64,000 bases of DNA from Klebsiella electrica (GCF_006711645.1 NZ_CP041247.1:1798001-1862000); one strand, 5' to 3'; shown: positions 8,906 to 17,773, counted from the stretch's first letter. The notes: generated by a model from the sequence alone, not told the origin. Translations and numbers: made by a program.

Positions 8906-10284
8906 AACCCGGATTCCTCAGGAGAAGTCAGATGACCGGACTGCACGGCAAAGCGGATGACGTCATCGACTTTCTGCGCGGCGCAGCCGATGTAATGAGC
9001 CGGATCTAACCAGTGGTCAAGATCCTGTTCAGTCATACAGGCCGCCAGCGCCGGATGCGCAAGCAGAACGGTTTTAAAAGCGAGTCGTTTTTCAAATGCC
9101 TGCATGGCGCATTCATAAACCAGATGATGCGCGGTTTGTTTACCGAGTTTTTTACCGACCTCAAACATCACTTTTTCGGACAGCAGCAGGCCGTCCTGCA
9201 TCTGCAAATTCGCAAGCATGCGGGCTTTATTGACCGTCAGGCCGGAGAGAATTGCCTGAGCGTTTTGCAGTTGTGCAGAGAGATAAATCGAGATTTCCGG
9301 CAGGGCAATCCACTCGGCGCGCCAGCTCATCGCATCGCGTTCATGCTCCACGTGCATCGACTGATAAATCAGTGATGCGCTGTGCAGCAGCGGCTGAGTC
9401 AGGCTGGCGAGACCTTCGAGGGCCGCGGGATTACGTTTATGCGGCATGGTAGTGGAGCCGATTTTCCCGCTGCTGAACGGCTCCTCGACTTCATTAATTT
9501 CGGTGCGCATCAGGTTGTAAAGTTCGTTGCCGATTTTGCCCAACGTGCCGCTGATCAGCACCGCCACTGAGGCGTATTCCGAAAAGCGGTCACGCGCAGC
9601 CTGCCAGCCGATATTCGGCGCATTGAGGTTCAGCAGCGCCAGTGTACGGCGTTCAACTTCCGGGCCCGCTTCGCCAAGCGCAGCGTAGGTACTGATCGCG
9701 CCGCTGATATTGCCGGTCAGCAGGCGCGGCGTGATGGTGTCAAGGCGGTCGAGATGACGGATAAATTCATCCAGCCAGACGGCAACTTTAAAGCCAAACG
9801 TGGTCGGCAGCGCCTGCATACCGTGGGTGCGGCCAGCCATCAGCGTGTACTGATGCTCACGCGCCAGCGCTTTCAGCTCATTCGCCACGGCGGTGCTGTC
9901 ACGGACGATAACTTTCAGAGTTTGTGCCAGCTGTAAAACGGTGGCGGTATCGATGATATCCTGCGTGGTTGCGCCGTAATGAATGTATTCCCCCGAGTCA
10001 CCGCATTGCTGTTGCAGTGCGGTGAGCACCGGCATCAGGGAATGTTTCATTTGCGCGCCGGAGGCGGCGATGTCCTTTATATTCAGCTGGCTGGCATCGG
10101 CCAGCTCCGCAATACTCAGCGCGGCCTGCTGCGGAATCACACCCAGTTCACCTTCGGCCAATGCCAGCGCAACTTCGACATTGATTTGCTGTGTCAGGCG
10201 ATTTTGCTCTGACCAGATTTCCCGCATTTCTGGTGTGCCAAAATTATTACCAAGTAAAAGAAAATCTATCGGATGTGAGGACAT
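8902..10284 (-). CDS. Aspartase/fumarase-superfamily lyase, candidate S-(2-succino) lyase
   Basis: 460-residue lyase of the adenylosuccinate / argininosuccinate lyase superfamily. The signature GSTTMPHKRNP (about residues 285-295) with the upstream catalytic-serine loop FSSGKIG, and the AGRTHGMQALP motif (about 150-160), are intact. The enzymes of this family cleave succinyl-N or succinyl-S bonds to fumarate. purB and argH are housekeeping genes elsewhere, and this one is the first gene of a block with 2SC-type acetyltransferase and deacetylase, so S-(2-succino)cysteine to fumarate plus cysteine is the likely reaction; an enterobacterial S-(2-succino) lyase of this kind has been reported. Alternatives are a 3-carboxymuconate cycloisomerase-like or other C-N lyase. 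Confidence 0.78.
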   Translation of the reverse strand: MSSHPIDFLLLGNNFGTPEMREIWSEQNRLTQQINVEVALALAEGELGVIPQQAALSIAELADASQLNIKDIAASGAQMKHSLMPVLTALQQQCGDSGEYIHYGATTQDIIDTATVLQLAQTLKVIVRDSTAVANELKALAREHQYTLMAGRTHGMQALPTTFGFKVAVWLDEFIRHLDRLDTITPRLLTGNISGAISTYAALGEAGPEVERRTLALLNLNAPNIGWQAARDRFSEYASVAVLISGTLGKIGNELYNLMRTEINEVEEPFSSGKIGSTTMPHKRNPAALEGLASLTQPLLHSASLIYQSMHVEHERDAMSWRAEWIALPEISIYLSAQLQNAQAILSGLTVNKARMLANLQMQDGLLLSEKVMFEVGKKLGKQTAHHLVYECAMQAFEKRLAFKTVLLAHPALAACMTEQDLDHWLDPAHYIGCAAQKVDDVIRFAVQSGHLTSPEESGL

Positions 10285-10650
10285 AATGCTCTCTTCTTAT
10301 ATAAGGGATAATTAACGTTGTTTTTAAGGCCGTCATTAAAAACAAATTATCGAAATAGCGTATCAGGTACAGGAAGATGCCAGATGCGTCTGTTTTCATT
10401 GCGTTAAATTAGCCCTTTCTGGCGCTATCATTTCTTTGATCCAGCACAGGATGCAAGGGGTTTATAGTCTATAGCAAAAATTAATCTATACTATTGAGAA
10501 TAAGTTAATAAGGATCTCCACTTAGTAGTTTGTTAATTTTTTCAATTCTCGTAGGATGTTTTTAATAACACTTGAATATATTCCATATTAAATTCCTGTT
10601 TAATTACGGGCAGTTTCTCTTTAACCAGACGACAAATACAGGGCATCGAC
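10285..10650. promoter_or_regulatory. Divergent promoter region of the 2SC-type cluster
   Basis: 366-base AT-rich intergenic region between the lyase block (-) and the dehydrogenase block (+). It must hold promoters for both directions. TATACT at about 10488 is a candidate -10 but no good -35 was found. No regulator gene lies in the cluster, so control probably comes from a distant factor such as CysB or Cbl (inference). No terminator or open frame is seen. Confidence 0.5.
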
Positions 10651-11736
10651 GTGTTCGCCATAAAATCACCGCAGACCTATCATCATCAGCCCGGCCTGCT
10701 TTCACGCAGCGGTGAGCTGCTCGCCGTTCATTCCTCCGATATCGCCATCATCACCAGCCCGCAAGCGTGGCGGGCGGTGAATCCGCAACTGGAAACCAGC
10801 CTGAAGGCAGCCGGTATTCGCTGGCAGGTCAATTTTTTCACCTCGGAATGCACCGATGCGGCTATCGCAATGCATCTGGATAACGTGCGGGAACAAAACG
10901 CCACGCTGGTGCTGGGCATTGGCGGCGGGCGGGTGCTTGATTGCGCCAAAGCGGTGGCGAACCTGCTGACTAACGTCGGGCTGGTGACCATACCGACCGT
11001 TGCCGCGACCTGCGCCGCCTGGTCGCCGGTCAGCATTATTTATAATGAGCACGGCGGGCAGGTGCGCAGCCAGCCGTTGTCGCGTATGCCACTGATGCTG
11101 CTGGTCGACACGAATGTGATTGCGCAAAACGATGTGCGTTATCTCAAAGCGGGCATCGTGGATGCGCTGGCGAAATGGTACGAATTCCGCCCGTATAAAC
11201 AGAAAAGCGACGACAGTCTGGCGCTGAACCTGAAAGTTCAGGCGGCAAAACTGGCGTTGGATGTCTTTGAACAATACGGCGCTCAGGCGGTGCAGGACAA
11301 CGCCCGCCATGACGTCACACCGGCGCTGATGAAAGTTATCGACGCCAATATCGCGGTGGCAGGTATGGCTAACAGCATGCGCGATGACACCCCCGCGCCG
11401 GGCGTGGCGCACGCGATCCACAATCGTTTCACCCATCAGCCGGAATTGCATGACTGGCTGCACGGCGAAAAGGTGGGTTTCGGGTTACTGCTGCAGTCGC
11501 TGATGGAAAGCGATGACGGCCAGCCGGAGCCGCAGTTGCTGTCATTGTTACGTGAATATGACGCGCCGCTGGCATTGCCGCCACTGAATGGCGACCGGGA
11601 CGTGATCATCGCGGCCATTGCCCGCGAAGTGAAATTCTCCGCCGAAAATGCCGCCCGTTTGCCGTTTTCAATAGCAGCGGAAAATATCGAAAAAGCCCTG
11701 CAGGCAACCGAAACTCACCATTATTCACAGGGATAG
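10651..11736 (+). CDS. Iron-containing dehydrogenase of the GldA/YbdH (HcxA) class
   Basis: 361 residues from a GTG start with AGGG 7 bases upstream. Group III Fe-ADH / glycerol dehydrogenase-like fold: the NAD loop GIGGGRVLDCAK (about 90-101), the metal-binding Asp in AGIVDALAKWYEF (about 165) and two C-terminal His in GVAHAIHN and WLHGEKVGFG. Length and sequence style resemble E. coli YbdH (hydroxycarboxylate dehydrogenase A), which reduces short 2-oxoacids. In this cluster it could act on oxaloacetate or another 2-oxoacid released by the monooxygenase route (inference). It starts the plus-strand block; the monooxygenase begins 4 bases after its stop. Confidence 0.78.
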   Translation: MFAIKSPQTYHHQPGLLSRSGELLAVHSSDIAIITSPQAWRAVNPQLETSLKAAGIRWQVNFFTSECTDAAIAMHLDNVREQNATLVLGIGGGRVLDCAKAVANLLTNVGLVTIPTVAATCAAWSPVSIIYNEHGGQVRSQPLSRMPLMLLVDTNVIAQNDVRYLKAGIVDALAKWYEFRPYKQKSDDSLALNLKVQAAKLALDVFEQYGAQAVQDNARHDVTPALMKVIDANIAVAGMANSMRDDTPAPGVAHAIHNRFTHQPELHDWLHGEKVGFGLLLQSLMESDDGQPEPQLLSLLREYDAPLALPPLNGDRDVIIAAIAREVKFSAENAARLPFSIAAENIEKALQATETHHYSQG

Positions 11737-11740
11737 CGCC

Positions 11741-13072
11741 ATGGCCTCTGCTTCATCTTCTGCAAAAAACACACGTCAATTGCGTCTTGGGCTGTTTGTA
11801 CAGCCGCTCGGGCATCACGTCAGTGGCTGGCGCTTAACTGAAAAGCTCGGTTCGCCGACCGACATCGACTGGCTGACGGAGATAGCCAAAAAAGCCGAGG
11901 AGGGCAAGTTCGATATGTTCTTCGTCGGCGATGCCCTGGCGACCAGCGTCTACCGGTTGCCGTCTACCATGGCGCGGCTTGAGCCGCTGACCTTGCTGTC
12001 GGCGCTGGCAGTGCAAACACGCCATATCGGGCTGGCCGCCACGGCTTCAACGACATTCAGCGATCCGTTTAATCTGGCTCGTAGCTTTTCTTCTCTTGAT
12101 CACATCAGCCACGGTCGGGCGGCGTGGAACGTGGTGACGTCGTTTTCCGCTGACGTGGCGCGCAATTTCAGCCGCGACGATATGCCCACGCATGCCGAAC
12201 GTTATGCCGTGGCGCATGAGTTTCTCGAGGTGACGTTCAAATTGTGGGAAGGTTGGCAGGAGGGGGCGGTGCAGCCGGACAACGCCAGCGGTCAGTATTT
12301 CGTGAACGAGAAAATCCGGCCGGTGAATCATCAGGGCAAATATTTTCAGGTACAGGGGCCGCTGAATATCAGCCGTTCGCCGCAGGGGCGTCCGGTGATT
12401 ATTGAGGCCGGTTCTTCTGCTGACGGTCAGAAACTGGCGGCGGCCACCGCCGAAGTCGTGTTTACTGCGGCGGCCACGCTGGAAGAAGCGCAAACGTTTT
12501 ACCGTGCGCAGAAACGGCAGGTGAAAGAGGCCGGACGTCATCCAGATCACGTGCTGATTTTGCCGGGCGTAATGCCCATCGTGGGTCGCACGCGGGAAGA
12601 AGCGCATGAAACCTGGCGCCAACTGAATTCGCTGGTGGATATTGATAACGGCATCCGCCAGCTTTCCACCCGTTTTAATCGGGATCTGAGTGCGTTTCCG
12701 CTCGATGGCCCGGTGCCGGATGTGCCTGCCGGTGAAGGTAATCAGAGCCGTGTGAAACTGCTGACCGATCTGGCGTATCGCGAAAATCTGACCCTGCGTG
12801 AACTGGCCGCGATTGCTGCCGGTTCGCGTGGGCACCGCGTGCTGGTCGGTACAGCGGAAGATATCGCCGATGATTTCCAGCACTGGCTGGAAGAAGGCGG
12901 GGCAGACGGTTTCAACATCATGCCTGCAGTGATGCCGGAACAGCTTTCGCTGTTTGTTGAGCTGGTGATCCCCGAATTGCGCCGCCGTGGGTTGTTCCGT
13001 GAAGAATACGAATTCAGCACGCTGCGTGAAAATCTCGGTCTGCCTGAGCCTGACTTTAACCCTCAGACTTAA
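11741..13072 (+). CDS. Flavin-dependent monooxygenase (NtaA/SnaA/DszA family, YxeK-like)
   Basis: 443-residue bacterial-luciferase-like monooxygenase of the NtaA/SnaA/DszA/SoxA group. Family features: RLGLFVQPLGHHVSGWR at the N-terminus, FDMFFVGDALA, SSLDHISHGRAAWNVVTSF (about 117-135) and RPVIIEAGSSADGQKLAA (about 216-233). These enzymes use reduced FMN supplied by a separate reductase, which is not encoded nearby. B. subtilis YxeK, of almost the same length, oxygenates N-acetyl-2SC to N-acetylcysteine and oxaloacetate. Good ribosome binding site (AGGG) and tight spacing to the dehydrogenase indicate co-transcription. Confidence 0.87.
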   Translation: MASASSSAKNTRQLRLGLFVQPLGHHVSGWRLTEKLGSPTDIDWLTEIAKKAEEGKFDMFFVGDALATSVYRLPSTMARLEPLTLLSALAVQTRHIGLAATASTTFSDPFNLARSFSSLDHISHGRAAWNVVTSFSADVARNFSRDDMPTHAERYAVAHEFLEVTFKLWEGWQEGAVQPDNASGQYFVNEKIRPVNHQGKYFQVQGPLNISRSPQGRPVIIEAGSSADGQKLAAATAEVVFTAAATLEEAQTFYRAQKRQVKEAGRHPDHVLILPGVMPIVGRTREEAHETWRQLNSLVDIDNGIRQLSTRFNRDLSAFPLDGPVPDVPAGEGNQSRVKLLTDLAYRENLTLRELAAIAAGSRGHRVLVGTAEDIADDFQHWLEEGGADGFNIMPAVMPEQLSLFVELVIPELRRRGLFREEYEFSTLRENLGLPEPDFNPQT

Positions 13073-13093
13073 CTTTAGCGTTGGAACATTACG

Positions 13094-14305
13094 ATGACGA
13101 TTTCTTTGTCAGACCGCGTTCAGCGGGTGTCACTTTCCGCCAATGCGGCGGCGAAACAGCGCACCAATGACCTGAAAAAAGCGGGGGTGGATATTTTGGA
13201 TCTCACTACCGGTGAGCCGGATTTTGATACGCCCGCTCACATTAAACAGGCGGCATACGAGGCGATTGCGCGTGGTGAAACCAAATACACGCCGACGCCG
13301 GGCATTCCGGCGCTGCGCGAGGCGGTGCAGCAGAAATTGCAGCGGGAAAACCGGCTGCAATTCGCTGTGGCTAACATCCTGATTGCTAACGGTGCCAAGC
13401 AGGTCATTTTTAATGCCTTTGCCGCTACGCTCAATGATGGCGATGAAGTGATTGTGCCGGTTCCGTACTGGCCGACGTTTGCGGATAGCGTGCGTTTTAA
13501 CGGCGGCACGCCGGTTTTTGTCGAATGTCATCTGGAGCAGGCCTACAAGCTGACGCCAGAACAGCTGGCCGCCAGTATTACACCGCGCACCCGCTGGCTG
13601 GTGCTCAATCATCCAGGAAATCCGAGCGGTGCGGTATATTCAACCGCGGAATTGCAGGCGCTGGCCGCCGTCCTGCGTGAGCATCCGCAGGTGCTGGTCA
13701 TGCTCGATGATTTATATGAGCACATTCTGTTTGATGGCTGTGAACACCAGAATCTGCTTAATGTGGCCGCTGATTTGCAGGAGCGCAGCCTGCTGGTGGG
13801 CGGCGTATCCAAAACGTATGCGATGACCGGCTGGCGGATTGGTTTCGCTGCCGGGCCACAAGCGCTTATTGCCGCCATGACCGTGGTACAGTCGCAAATC
13901 AGTTCCGGTGCCAGTTCGGTGAGTCAGGCGGCTGCGCTGGCAGCCTTTAACGGCGGGCTGGATTTTATGGCGCCACAGGTTGCGGCTTATCAGCAACGGC
14001 GCGACGTGATAACCGGCATCCTGGCGAATATTGACGGGCTGGAATTGCGGGTGCCGCAGGGCGGTTTCTTTGTCTTTTGCCGCTGCGCCGGATTAATCGG
14101 GCGTTACCGGCCGGGTGGGGCGAAAATCGAAAATGAAGCTGACGTGCTGGACTATCTGCTGGAAAACGGCGTGTCCGGCATTGGCGGCAGCGCATACGGC
14201 TTGTCGCCCTATTTCCGTTTATCGATTGCCACAGACAACGCCACGGTAGCTGAAGCCGGGCGGCGCATTGCATCGGCCTGCGCGAAACTCAGCCCCGCTG
14301 AGTAA
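13094..14305 (+). CDS. Class I/II PLP aminotransferase
   Basis: 403-residue fold-type I aminotransferase close to the aspartate aminotransferase Ib group. PLP-Lys is in GVSKTYAMTGWR (Lys about 240); NHPGNPSGA (about 172) and LDDLYEH (about 204) bind the cofactor and the C-terminus carries the substrate Arg (YFRLSIAT). Third gene of the plus-strand block, 21 bases after the monooxygenase. The pairing of a YbdH-like dehydrogenase with an aminotransferase recalls E. coli ybdH-ybdL. It could aminate oxaloacetate to aspartate or act on the amino acid product (inference). No comparable gene is in B. subtilis yxeKLMNOPQ. Confidence 0.82.
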   Translation: MTISLSDRVQRVSLSANAAAKQRTNDLKKAGVDILDLTTGEPDFDTPAHIKQAAYEAIARGETKYTPTPGIPALREAVQQKLQRENRLQFAVANILIANGAKQVIFNAFAATLNDGDEVIVPVPYWPTFADSVRFNGGTPVFVECHLEQAYKLTPEQLAASITPRTRWLVLNHPGNPSGAVYSTAELQALAAVLREHPQVLVMLDDLYEHILFDGCEHQNLLNVAADLQERSLLVGGVSKTYAMTGWRIGFAAGPQALIAAMTVVQSQISSGASSVSQAAALAAFNGGLDFMAPQVAAYQQRRDVITGILANIDGLELRVPQGGFFVFCRCAGLIGRYRPGGAKIENEADVLDYLLENGVSGIGGSAYGLSPYFRLSIATDNATVAEAGRRIASACAKLSPAE

Positions 14306-14530
14306 ATTCAATGTACTTATTGAGCCGTCTCCGCCCGAGCTGGTTACAGCGGCCTTGTACGCAATATGTTGAAAGCGTTCTACAGGCGTTCGGATCAATG
14401 TTCAACGCCAGCATTGCGTATCACTCGTTCCCGATGCGCAAGGGGATGTGAACATGTATCGGGAAGACTTTTCACGCTAACTTGTTGAATAAAAATCAGA
14501 TAATGATTTATGAGAGGGTATGAAAGCAAA

Positions 14531-14560
14531 AAGCCCGCTTAAGTTTCCTTAAGCGGGCTT
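14531..14560 (-). terminator. Terminator of the left tRNA-Asn
   Basis: Stem AAGCCCGCTTAAG / CTTAAGCGGGCTT with TTTC loop, 8 bases beyond the tRNA 3' end on the minus strand, followed on that strand by TTTGC. Its A/T-rich flanks may also let it stop the convergent aminotransferase transcript. Confidence 0.85.
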
Positions 14561-14568
14561 CTTAAATA

Positions 14569-14644
14569 TGGCTCCTCTGACTGGACTCGAACCAGTGACA
14601 TACGGATTAACAGTCCGCCGTTCTACCGACTGAACTACAGAGGA
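14569..14644 (-). tRNA. tRNA-Asn (GTT)
   Basis: 76-nt tRNA with encoded CCA (TGG at 14569-14571 on the plus strand). The anticodon GTT falls at 14611-14609, with TTCGA in the T loop and TCCTCTG / CAGAGGA acceptor pairing. Sequence is the standard enterobacterial asn tRNA, the usual integration target of yersiniabactin islands. It is intact and still followed by its native terminator, so nothing is integrated at its 3' end. Confidence 0.98.
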
Positions 14645-14838
14645 ATCGTTGTGGGGTCGTATCTTAGCGGCGAAAAAAATTTTGTCAAACATCAATTTGC
14701 CCGCAAATGTTCAACTGCCGCTTCCGTCAACAATTTGTTGCTATTAACGACAATTAATCAGGAAAAATGTTTTGCAGGATCCGCCATTCTCTATCATTAT
14801 TTGAAATGTAGTTTCAACTTTTCTCACTAAGGTCTCCT

Positions 14839-16275
14839 TTGAACGTCACCTCCGCAGTAAGCCAGGTCTTTGCACGCACCTCCTGGTTCAAAAAGCGTAA
14901 AAGTTATCGGGTTCTTTACTGGCGTGAAATCAGCCCTCTTGCGGTGCCTATTTTCCTCGAAAACACCTGCGTTTTGCTGATGGGCGTACTGAGTACGTTC
15001 CTGGTCAGCTGGCTGGGAAAAGAGGCCATGGCCGGGGTGGGGCTGGCCGACAGCTTTAATATGGTGATTATGTCGTTCTTTGCTGCCATCGATCTCGGCA
15101 CGACGGTGGTGGTCGCCTTTAGCCTCGGCAAACGCGACCGGCGGCGGGCGAGGGCGGCGGCAAGACAATCGCTGGCAATCATGACGCTGTTCTCTGTTCT
15201 GCTGGCGGCCGCGATCCATGCATTCGGCAGTGAGATCATTAATTTTGTCGCCGGCGAGGCTTCTGCGCAGGTGAAGGCCATGGCGCTGACCTATCTGGAA
15301 CTGACGGTATTAAGCTACCCGGCGGCGGCCATCGCGCTTATTGGCAGCGGGGCATTGCGCGGGGCGGGTAATACCAAAATCCCTCTGTTGATCAATGGCG
15401 GGATGAACATCCTCAACATTATTATCAGCAGCATCCTGATCTACGGCATTTTTTCCTGGCCGGGGCTGGGGTTTGTCGGCGCCGGTCTCGGGCTGACCAT
15501 CGCCCGCTATATTGGCGCCGTGGCGATAGTCTGGGTGCTGGCCATTGGTTTTAACCCGGCGCTGCGCATCTCGCTGAAAAGCTACTTTCAGCCGTTCAAC
15601 CTGGCGATTATCTGGGAAGTGATGGGCATTGGCATCCCGGCGAGTATTGAATCGGTCCTGTTCAACGGCGGCAAGCTGCTGACGCAGATGTTTGTTGCGG
15701 GGATGGGGACCAACGTTATCGCCGGCAACTTCATCGCCTTTTCCTTCGCCGCGTTGATTAACCTGCCGGGGAACGCGCTGGGTTCCGCTTCGACGATAAT
15801 TACCGGTAAACGGCTGGGAAAAGGGCAAATCGGCCAGGCGGAGCGTCAGGCGTGGCATGTCTTTTGGTTATCAACCATCGTTCTGACGGTGATTGCGTGG
15901 GGGACGGCGCCGTTTGCCAATCTGATCGCCTCTTTTTACACCAGCGAAGAAGATGTCAAAGTGGTGGTCAAAGAGCTACTGTGGCTCAACGCCTTCTTTA
16001 TGCCAATCTGGGCGACTTCGTGGATCCTGCCCTGCGCCTTTAAAGGCGCGCGCGATGTGCGCTACACCATGTGGGTATCGATGCTGGGAATGTGGGGCTG
16101 CCGTGTCGTGGCGGGTTATACCCTGGGCATTGTGCTGGGAATGGGGGTGATTGGCGTCTGGCTGGGAATGGTGCTCGACTGGGCGGTACGTGGCGTGCTG
16201 TTCTATTGCCGAATGGTCAGCGGGCGCTGGCTATGGAAATATCCGCGCAGCAAGATTCAAGTGGACGAAACATAA
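14839..16275 (+). CDS. yeeO: MATE-family exporter YeeO
   Basis: 478-residue multidrug and toxin extrusion (MATE) protein with about 12 membrane segments arranged as two halves (PIFLENTCVLLMGVLS in the first half, GIPASIESVLFNGGKL in the second). E. coli YeeO exports FMN/FAD and dipeptides and occupies the same place between two asn tRNA genes. The start is taken as the TTG at 14839, which has AAGG 6 bases upstream; no ATG is near. It lies wholly inside a 129-bp inverted repeat formed by the two tRNA-Asn genes, so the segment could in principle invert by recombination. Confidence 0.9.
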   Translation: MNVTSAVSQVFARTSWFKKRKSYRVLYWREISPLAVPIFLENTCVLLMGVLSTFLVSWLGKEAMAGVGLADSFNMVIMSFFAAIDLGTTVVVAFSLGKRDRRRARAAARQSLAIMTLFSVLLAAAIHAFGSEIINFVAGEASAQVKAMALTYLELTVLSYPAAAIALIGSGALRGAGNTKIPLLINGGMNILNIIISSILIYGIFSWPGLGFVGAGLGLTIARYIGAVAIVWVLAIGFNPALRISLKSYFQPFNLAIIWEVMGIGIPASIESVLFNGGKLLTQMFVAGMGTNVIAGNFIAFSFAALINLPGNALGSASTIITGKRLGKGQIGQAERQAWHVFWLSTIVLTVIAWGTAPFANLIASFYTSEEDVKVVVKELLWLNAFFMPIWATSWILPCAFKGARDVRYTMWVSMLGMWGCRVVAGYTLGIVLGMGVIGVWLGMVLDWAVRGVLFYCRMVSGRWLWKYPRSKIQVDET

Positions 16276-16401
16276 CCCTTTTTCAGGCAAAACGATACTT
16301 TTTGCCCAAAGTGGAGAATAAATCGGCAAACGATTTAAATTGTGAAAACAGCCTTTGACAAGGTCAGGCAGCGCCGTTAATATTCGCCCCGTTCACACGA
16401 T

Positions 16402-16477
16402 TCCTCTGTAGTTCAGTCGGTAGAACGGCGGACTGTTAATCCGTATGTCACTGGTTCGAGTCCAGTCAGAGGAGCCA
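16402..16477 (+). tRNA. tRNA-Asn (GTT)
   Basis: 76-nt tRNA identical to the copy at 14569-14644, opposite strand, with encoded CCA at 16475-16477. Acceptor pairs TCCTCTG / CAGAGGA and anticodon GTT are clear. Corresponds to one of the asn tRNA genes flanking yeeO in E. coli. Also uninterrupted and followed by its terminator. Confidence 0.98.
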
Positions 16478-16486
16478 TATTTAAGA

Positions 16487-16517
16487 AACCCGCTTAAGGA
16501 AACTTAAGCGGGTTTTT
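16487..16517 (+). terminator. Terminator of the right tRNA-Asn
   Basis: Stem AACCCGCTTAAG / CTTAAGCGGGTT with GAAA loop and six T residues, 9 bases after the tRNA. It differs from the left copy by one compensated base pair (A-T in place of G-C). Confidence 0.88.
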
Positions 16518-16781
16518 TGCTTTCAACGGTATCCCCGATAGCCGACCACAATCCCGCGTCGTCCTACCCACGCGACTGCAGGGCCCTGAGGGTGGCGCTG
16601 CTATCGCCGTCAGGCATTCGCTTTCATCTGCTGGCTTCGCCATTCCCGCAAGATGTGCTCCGGATGCTGGGCAGAGAAAAGCGAGTGCCGACACCCGCCC
16701 CCAAAGCGACCGACCGGGATAAAACGATTTCCGCCTGGCGGGAAGGTAAACTCTCTATGCCTGCTAACGGCAGCCGGCGGA

Positions 16782-17591
16782 TTAAAGCTCGGCATTAAGC
16801 CGCGATGCGCGCGCTCTTTTGTGCTCCAGTATTTTATCCACCCCTTCGATAAAACCGTCTCCCCCGGGACCCTGGCTTATCCATGCCGGTAGCGCCGGGA
16901 TGGAAGCCCGCTGATGGCGCAGGGTACTCATACCGAGGGTATGCCGGAATCCGGCAAACATCGGGGCGTCATTTTCAGAGTCTCCGCTATAAAAGACGCT
17001 ATCCTGTGCGGCCCGTTCATCCAGGTGGTAAAACGTCCTGAGGACGTGACGGCTCATGATTAATTTATCGTATTCCCCGGACCAGGCCAGCAGCCATAAA
17101 TTATTCACCGTGGTCTTTAACCCGGCCTCGTGCAATGACTGACGCAGCGCGCCAAGGTGCGTGGTATTAGCAGGCAGGTTAAAGGCCAGGCTGGACAGGC
17201 GGAAAGGCTGGTCTTCCGCAAGGGTTGCCCAGCGGTATTGTGCGGTGATTTTCCGTGCCATCACGGTGAGTCTTTCCTGCTCATCGGCCTGCTTGTCCGC
17301 ATGCCAAAAATGGCGTGTTACCCCATGACCCTCGGCGGCACGCTGAAAGAAAAAACCGCCATTCTCGCCGATGACACCATCGACAGGCCACATTCTGACC
17401 ATCTGATCGCACCATCCTGCCGGGGCGCCTGTGACCGGTATCACCCGGATCCCGGCAGATTGCAGCCGCTCTAATGCCCCATAGGTGGCGGCAGAAAGCC
17501 GCCCGCGGAAGGTGAGCGTCTCATCCATATCGGTCAGAACATAGTTTACCGAGGAGAATAAACCCTGTGATGCCTGCGCAAGTGGTCGCAT
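16782..17591 (-). CDS. HAD-superfamily phosphatase (Cof / mannosyl-3-phosphoglycerate phosphatase-like)
   Basis: 269 residues from the ATG at 17591 (GGGAG 5 bases upstream); the longer frame starts with TTG and is less likely. Motif I DMDETLT supplies the nucleophile Asp and general acid, motif II is in VIPVTGAPAGWC, and motif IV GDSENDAPMF binds magnesium. The C2-type cap between them fits Cof / sucrose-phosphatase / MPGP-type HADs. The physiological substrate is not evident. Located between the tRNA-Asn and amn and transcribed in the same direction as amn. Confidence 0.8.
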   Translation of the reverse strand: MRPLAQASQGLFSSVNYVLTDMDETLTFRGRLSAATYGALERLQSAGIRVIPVTGAPAGWCDQMVRMWPVDGVIGENGGFFFQRAAEGHGVTRHFWHADKQADEQERLTVMARKITAQYRWATLAEDQPFRLSSLAFNLPANTTHLGALRQSLHEAGLKTTVNNLWLLAWSGEYDKLIMSRHVLRTFYHLDERAAQDSVFYSGDSENDAPMFAGFRHTLGMSTLRHQRASIPALPAWISQGPGGDGFIEGVDKILEHKRARASRLNAEL

Positions 17592-17746
17592 ATCCACTCC
17601 CAATAGAAAGAAACGATTTTATCGCGCTTTGATTAACAGGCGTTATAACGGAAGGCGATGAGTTATATCGCACTCAGGATTTACCCTGACCGGGACCCGC
17701 CTCCGGGCCGATAGTGGTTGGTGGCGAGGCCGGTTCGTCGCTTGAT

Positions 17747-17773
17747 CTTTGCCCGCCGTGGCGGCGGGCAAAG
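17747..17773 (-). terminator. Hairpin after amn
   Basis: Inverted repeat CTTTGCCCGCC / GGCGGGCAAAG just beyond the amn stop codon. Strong GC stem but only a weak T run, so the terminator assignment is moderate. Confidence 0.6.

Larger units (their letters stand above)
14521..14649. repeat. Left arm of a 129-bp inverted repeat (tRNA-Asn plus terminator)
   Basis: Matches the reverse complement of 16397-16525 at 127 of 129 positions by eye. It contains the whole tRNA-Asn and its terminator. The two differences are a paired change in the terminator stem. The arms flank yeeO. Confidence 0.9.
16397..16525. repeat. Right arm of the 129-bp inverted repeat
   Basis: Inverted partner of 14521-14649, including tRNA-Asn and terminator, with two compensating differences. 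About 1.75 kb containing yeeO lies between the arms. Confidence 0.9.

Noticed and set aside
10702..11463. 253-codon minus-strand open frame
   Set aside because: Antisense to the iron-containing dehydrogenase.
12047..12883. 278-codon minus-strand open frame
   Set aside because: Antisense to the flavin monooxygenase; no family features.
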